From: Nonomuraea antri
Lineage (GTDB): Bacteria > Actinomycetota > Actinomycetes > Streptosporangiales > Streptosporangiaceae
Reading direction: 5' to 3'
Assembly (NCBI RefSeq): GCF_013283785.1
Contig: NZ_JABCPZ010000065.1
Coordinates: 1-45,247, forward strand
Length of the DNA stretch: 45,247 nucleotides
Part shown: piece after piece, positions 41,330 through 45,247 of the stretch
How the letters are laid out: the number at the start of each line of letters is the position of its first letter
How positions within the stretch are numbered: the stretch's first letter is position 1
The notes under the pieces: model-generated
Told to the model about the DNA's origin: nothing
Databases searched by the model: none
What the model saw: only the letters and a program-made list of their open reading frames with translations
Program-made: the position numbers and the translations under genes

Positions 41330-43561
41330 CGTCGTCGGGCAGGATGAACACGTTGCGTTCCCGGAAACTCGACCCCAGCGGGGGCGGCGGTTTCGGGGTG
41401 ACCGGGACGGCCGCCTCGCGCCTGCGGCGGCGTTCGGCGTCGATGCTGTCGATGGTCTGCTGGGCCCGCTGCGGCCAGCGCAGCGCGGTCAAGTTCGACC
41501 GGTCCCCGGCTGTCGAGGCAGCTGGCCCAGTGCCGTCGCCGGGCGGGTTCTGCGCGGGTCGGTCGGTTTGGGCGGCATCTGCCTGGGCGATTTCGCGCGC
41601 GTGGTCGGTGCGTTGGGTCTTGGTCATCTGAGTCGGCCATTGGCTGACGGGGATCTTTGAGCCGATCAGCTCCAGCAGCACCGGCAGCAGCTCGGCATCG
41701 GACTTGGGCTTCAGCCCGCAGGCTGCGGCCTTCTTCAGCAGGTCACGAACCCGTGCGTCGCCGAAGGCGGGCATCTGCCCGACCGGCGGCAGCCCGCTCC
41801 AGCCCAAGGTGTGCCAGGCGTGAGTGATCGGGTCCTGGAAGAACACCCGGCGTCGGTCGCGGGGATCACGGCGAATGACCCACTGGCCTTTGTGCCTGCC
41901 GCCCCAGATGGAGGTGGCGCCGCGGTACTCCTCCAGGGCGCCGCCGTCGTACCAAAGTCCGCGGATCTTCACCCCGCGGCGGGAGATCCGGGTGATGTGG
42001 TGGACCGGCAGGAGCTCATAGAACAGTTCGGGTGAGGGGATCTGCATCGCGAACCCGGTCTGGGCGAACGAGGCCGCGAACAGCGTGTTGGAGCTGTGGG
42101 TGCCGTCGGGATCCCAGGCCGGGGCGTACTCGCCCAAGGCCCGCCGCTGCCAGACGCTCACGATCCATGTGGCGACCACATGCTCGAGATCCTCCATCGT
42201 CAGCATTGCGTCCGAGGCCGGTCTGCGCCCCGGTCGGCGACGTCCACCCCGGTGTAGCCGACCAGCCGCTCGAACAGCAGCTGCCTGATCACTCCGAAAG
42301 CACGTTCGCAGGCGGCCTTGTCCTGGGGCCGCAGGACCCGAGCGGGGAGGATGTTGCAGCCCAGGACTCTCTGGGCTTCCACGAGGGCGTGGTTTCGATA
42401 AACGCTGCCGTGGCCGGTGGTGACCGTCTCCGGGGTGAGGAATGGCAGGCCTGCGACCTTGTGCCCGGCGAACTCGGCCACCACCGCCGCCGGGATACCC
42501 GGGTAGGGCCACTCCGGTTCCTCACCCCAGTCCTCGCGCATCGGCAGCGGCATCATCACATCGCGCAGCAGCATCGCCACGTCCACCGAGGTGTCGGAGA
42601 CCAGCGTCAGCCGGAACGCGCAGAGCGCGTGGGAGTAGACGTCCAAGGCGAGGGCGAGATGGCATTTCACCGGGTCGCCGAACACCCCGTCCCGGACCAT
42701 CACCGGCAGCACCGTGGTGTCCAGCGCCACCACCTGGCCTGGCCGGTGCACCAGCACGTGCCCGTTCTTGACCGGCAGCTCCGCCGACCGGGCGTAGCGC
42801 TGGCGTGCTCCGCTGGGGCCAAACCACTCTCGCCAGACCCGGCAGAGCGTCTGATAGCTGGGGACCGCGGTGTCTGGGCCGAAGGTCTCCCGGACATACT
42901 GGTGGATCATGCTCTCTTTGGTGCGCATGCTCACCTTCTCCCGGCGCAGCGTCTCTTCGCGGACCGCGAAGATCGCCTCCCGGACCTCCTCGGTGACCGT
43001 CGGGTGGCCGCCGCTCTGGCGCAGCCACCGATCGTCCGCGCAGCCGACCAGGCCGAACTGCCGCCGTGCGTTCTCCCAGCGGATCAACGTGTGAAGACTG
43101 ACGGCGTCCAAGGCCAGCAGCTTGGCCTGGTGCCGGTCCATCGCAGCCAGTTCCGCCACCTTCGCCCGGCGCCGGCCGGTCAAGGTCGTGCTGTCCGGGT
43201 CGTACTCCGGCTTGGGCTCACCAGGTCCGGGCCGGAACCGATCTCCGCTGCGGAATCCTGTTGCGACTTCCAGCAGGTGTGCCATCCGCAGTTCGGCCAG
43301 TTCACGCCGACCGGGCTTCAGGTCCTCCAAGGTCTTGGGCTGGCGGCCCCGGTCCGCCCCCGAGGCCTCCGTCCGTGATGATGGCCAGCAGTTCGGGTGG
43401 TTGGCCAGGAACCGCAGGCTGACGTGCTGCCGGGCGCCATCGGCTGCCACCAGGTGAACACGGCCGAGATGCGGTTCCCGCCGCTCGACCTCCCACTCCA
43501 CCCCGTCCAGCACCACGGCGGCGCCCGCCGACAGCTCCAGCACCGCGCCCCCCGGCCTCAC
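41295..43561 (-). pseudogene. TnsB-like DDE transposase, one frameshift
   Basis: Begins at GTG 43561 (MRPGGAVLELSAGAAVVLDG) and carries HTH-rich parts, the integrase core VVALDTTVLPVMVRDGVFGD with the first Asp, KCHLALALDVYSHALCAFRL, then TTGHGSVYRNHALVEAQRVL, and PQDKAACERAFGVIRQLLFE with the catalytic Glu. At about 42222 a one-base loss in a G run moves the frame; the next frame continues with SDAMLTMEDLEHVVATWIVS and the Mu-type C-terminal barrel (ISRRGVKIRGLWYDGGALEE) to 41295. In the second catalytic site the usual D-H-G reads G-H-G. Likely inactive. It belongs with TnsA and TnsC fragments in a Tn7-like set. Confidence 0.8.
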
Positions 43562-44244
43562 GCGATCACCCCGGGGACCAGCGGCGACCGCCAGCGGCTG
43601 AGCCAGGTCCGTTCCCAACTGGCGGTGCCAGAGCAGGTGCAGCAGTTGAGCCCGGGCCACCGGCTCGCATCCACTCGCTACCGCGATCTGCCCGAACCGC
43701 GCACCCGGCCGGGCCGCCGCAGCAAGCAGGCCAGGCCGCAGGCCCAGCGGGTCCGACAACGGCCGGCGCTGCGAGGACAACGCGTCCAGCGTGGCCGGCA
43801 CGTGCTCTTTCCACCCCCCGCCACCGCAAATCGCCAGCCACACGCGACCGCGACCTCGGCCGCCGCGGCGAACGATTCCAGATCCGTCTCGCCGATCAAC
43901 CGAACGGGACGCACATCAATCAGCCAAGTCCCCGATCTCGTCACGGCCAGGAAATCGGGGGTGTGCTCCCGGTCTCCGGTGGAGGAGCCGAACCGCAACC
44001 GCAACGGCTGCGAGACGACATCGACCAGATCGCCCGCGAAGTCCAGGGCCAACAAGAGCCTGGCCTCCTCCAGACTCTCGAACCCATGATGGCGACCTGT
44101 ACTGACCATGTACTGCAGCCCTGGGCGGTGACGCTGACTCCGCCGCCAGGAGAACCAGCGGATCGGGCCGCCATCGACCGCCGGCCGTCGTACGAGTTCC
44201 CGGACCGAGCACGAGATCAAATCGCGGCCTGACCTCCAGGTCAC
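43562..44244 (-). pseudogene. TnsA-like transposon endonuclease, one frameshift
   Basis: Frame open from 44412; a GTG at 44244 fits the family start (TWRSGRDLISCSVRELVRRP). Then GRHHGFESLEEARLLLALDF with the Glu, HTPDFLAVTRSGTWLIDVRP with the catalytic Asp region, and FAAAAEVAVACGWRFAVAG. A six-base C run (43814-43819, G on the coding strand) must gain one base to join the C-terminal part, WKEHVPATLDALSSQRRPLS and ARAQLLHLLWHRQLGTDLAQ. That second part is in the same frame as TnsB with no stop between. TnsA nicks the 5' ends of Tn7-like transposons. Confidence 0.75.
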
Positions 44245-44412
44245 CGACCACCGGTCGGTCCACCCCTCGCTCAGGTCCAGGCCAGACGCACCTGCCTCCA
44301 CCGCGACTGGGGCCAGCAGGCCATCCCACCCTGCCGAGTGCGACCACAGCGGATCAGCCCGACCCACTCCGCTATCACCCTCAACGTCCACGGACCACAG
44401 CAAACCGCACAC

Positions 44413-44763
44413 GAACCGCTACTGTTCGTCGATCGCAAGAATCGGTGTTCCAAGAAAGCCTGAAAAACTACCGCCCGGTGCCAACTACCGCGAGAAATCG
44501 GTCGCAACAAGCGTGAGCCGACTTACCCCGGACCGCAAGGTCAGGGCACCCCATCGGTTCCAACTATCTCGATCAGGCTCACCGTGTCAGACTGAATTCC
44601 AAGAGCCCATGCCGGACTTGGAAGAACGACACTGCTGACTGCGGTCAAAGAGAATCGCGACGCGCCCGGCCTGTCCTGAGATGCGGCGGTCCTGCTATGC
44701 GACGGATGGCCGCCGCGCGGCACGAACCCGATGACCTCACTGCTGTGGGGGGCATCCGCACCG
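44413..44763. other. Non-coding stretch, possible transposon end
   Basis: No gene is seen. It is less GC-rich than the flanks. Two similar blocks occur: GCAAGAATCGGTGTTCCAAG near 44436 and GCGAGAAATCGGTCGCAACA near 44491, and CCAACTA appears near 44481 and near 44562. Short imperfect repeats upstream of tnsA are what TnsB-binding sites of a Tn7-like left end would look like, but no terminal TGT...ACA pair could be fixed. Confidence 0.3.
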
Positions 44764-45159
44764 TCAGCGTGCCGGTGGAATGGCATTCGAGGGTCCGCCG
44801 GTCTGATCTCCGGATCGGACCGATCGGCGTTCCCAGGCCAGAGCCACGACCACGCCGATGGCATAGGCGACCAGGTCCCACGGGTCGGGGAACGCGCCGA
44901 CCAGGACACCGCCGATGCCCGGCGGGGTCATGCCGACTATTTGGTAGAACTCGACGGCGGCGGCGATTGCGGCCGTGGCTAGGGCGCGGCGTACGGCGGC
45001 GGTGCGCCACAGCAGCCCCAAGAACGCGTAGACCAGCATGGTGGCGCCGACGTCACTCACGTAACCGCGGATGAACGGTTCTCCCGGGCCCCGGTAGAAG
45101 AGGGTGAACGCGCCGACGGCGAGGGCAACGCCACCCAGAAGGACCATGGCGCGGCGCAT
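44764..45159 (-). CDS. DUF2809-like membrane protein
   Basis: 131 residues from ATG 45159 (GGAGAAG upstream), or 147 from ATG 45207. Four hydrophobic segments: AMVLLGGVALAVGAFTLFYR, VSDVGATMLVYAFLGLLWRT, ALATAAIAAAVEFYQIVGMT and PWDLVAYAIGVVVALAWERR. The conserved pattern F-x-R-x-Y-x-x-D-x-G, E-F-x-Q and D-x-x-D-[LI]-x-A-Y-x-[IV]-G is that of DUF2809 proteins, small inner-membrane proteins of unknown function. It stands alone at the right edge, beyond the Tn7-like remains. Confidence 0.8.
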   Translation of the reverse strand: MRRAMVLLGGVALAVGAFTLFYRGPGEPFIRGYVSDVGATMLVYAFLGLLWRTAAVRRALATAAIAAAVEFYQIVGMTPPGIGGVLVGAFPDPWDLVAYAIGVVVALAWERRSVRSGDQTGGPSNAIPPAR

Positions 45160-45247
45160 GAGATTGACATCTTCTCCGAACTCGGCGATCAGGACGAACC
45201 TGATCATAGAGCTCGTCCCTGATGGCGGCGTGCTGATTGCGTCAGGT

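Noticed and set aside
1..45247. CRISPR array or cas genes
   Set aside because: No regularly spaced repeats and no Cas motif were seen on either strand.

Overview
This is about 45 kb of very GC-rich DNA with codon use and gene families typical of a filamentous actinomycete. Split FxLD lanthipeptide enzymes, nSTAND/WD40 remnants, MEDS and STAS clusters, TnsA-type transposons and Methyltransf_19 proteins suggest a Streptosporangiales or Streptomyces-like genome. That placement is inferred from family content, not from a marker gene.

Left part (1-9.5 kb): a truncated winged-helix regulator with an operator-like inverted repeat, then a run of STAS proteins ending in a MEDS-STAS sensor. Next come a Tn3 transposase 3' end split by a piece of tyrosine recombinase and a LysR/hydrolase pair that has lost both 5' ends at one junction. 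Intact SDR, YafY-type regulator, carboxymuconolactone decarboxylase-like and YdeI-like genes follow.

Graveyard (9.6-19.2 kb): almost every gene is broken. There are pieces of Tn3, Rhs, IS3, ISL3, IS21 (IstB) and an integrase-type IS, plus an nSTAND-WD40 protein, a NucA/NucB nuclease tail, an XRE regulator and a cytochrome P450. Only an amidohydrolase, a DUF6461-like protein and a small HTH protein look intact.

Core (19.4-36.0 kb): genes all on the minus strand. Read in the direction of transcription they are a Methyltransf_19 protein, three small unknown proteins, an FxLD lanthipeptide precursor, a LanB dehydratase, a LanC cyclase, an elimination-domain/PIMT methyltransferase fusion, a helical protein interrupted by an in-frame TAG, a DEDD exonuclease, and a five-gene CHAT module. 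That module holds a multi-TM protein, a TM-TPR protein, a CHAT caspase-like protease, a CBS-like protein with Cys-rich tail, and another multi-TM protein. The lanthipeptide enzymes would dehydrate and cyclise the precursor and methylate an Asp. The CHAT module looks like a membrane-linked protease system of unknown purpose, perhaps conflict or defence. No lanthipeptide transporter or dedicated leader protease is visible.

Right part (36.1-45.2 kb): a divergent HTH-TPR regulator with promoter repeats, an NAD-dependent epimerase converging on it, a UvrD-like helicase remnant, and an orphan toxin tail with a probable immunity gene and a strong terminator. A decayed Tn7-like transposon (TnsA, TnsB, TnsC start) and a DUF2809-like membrane protein end the window.
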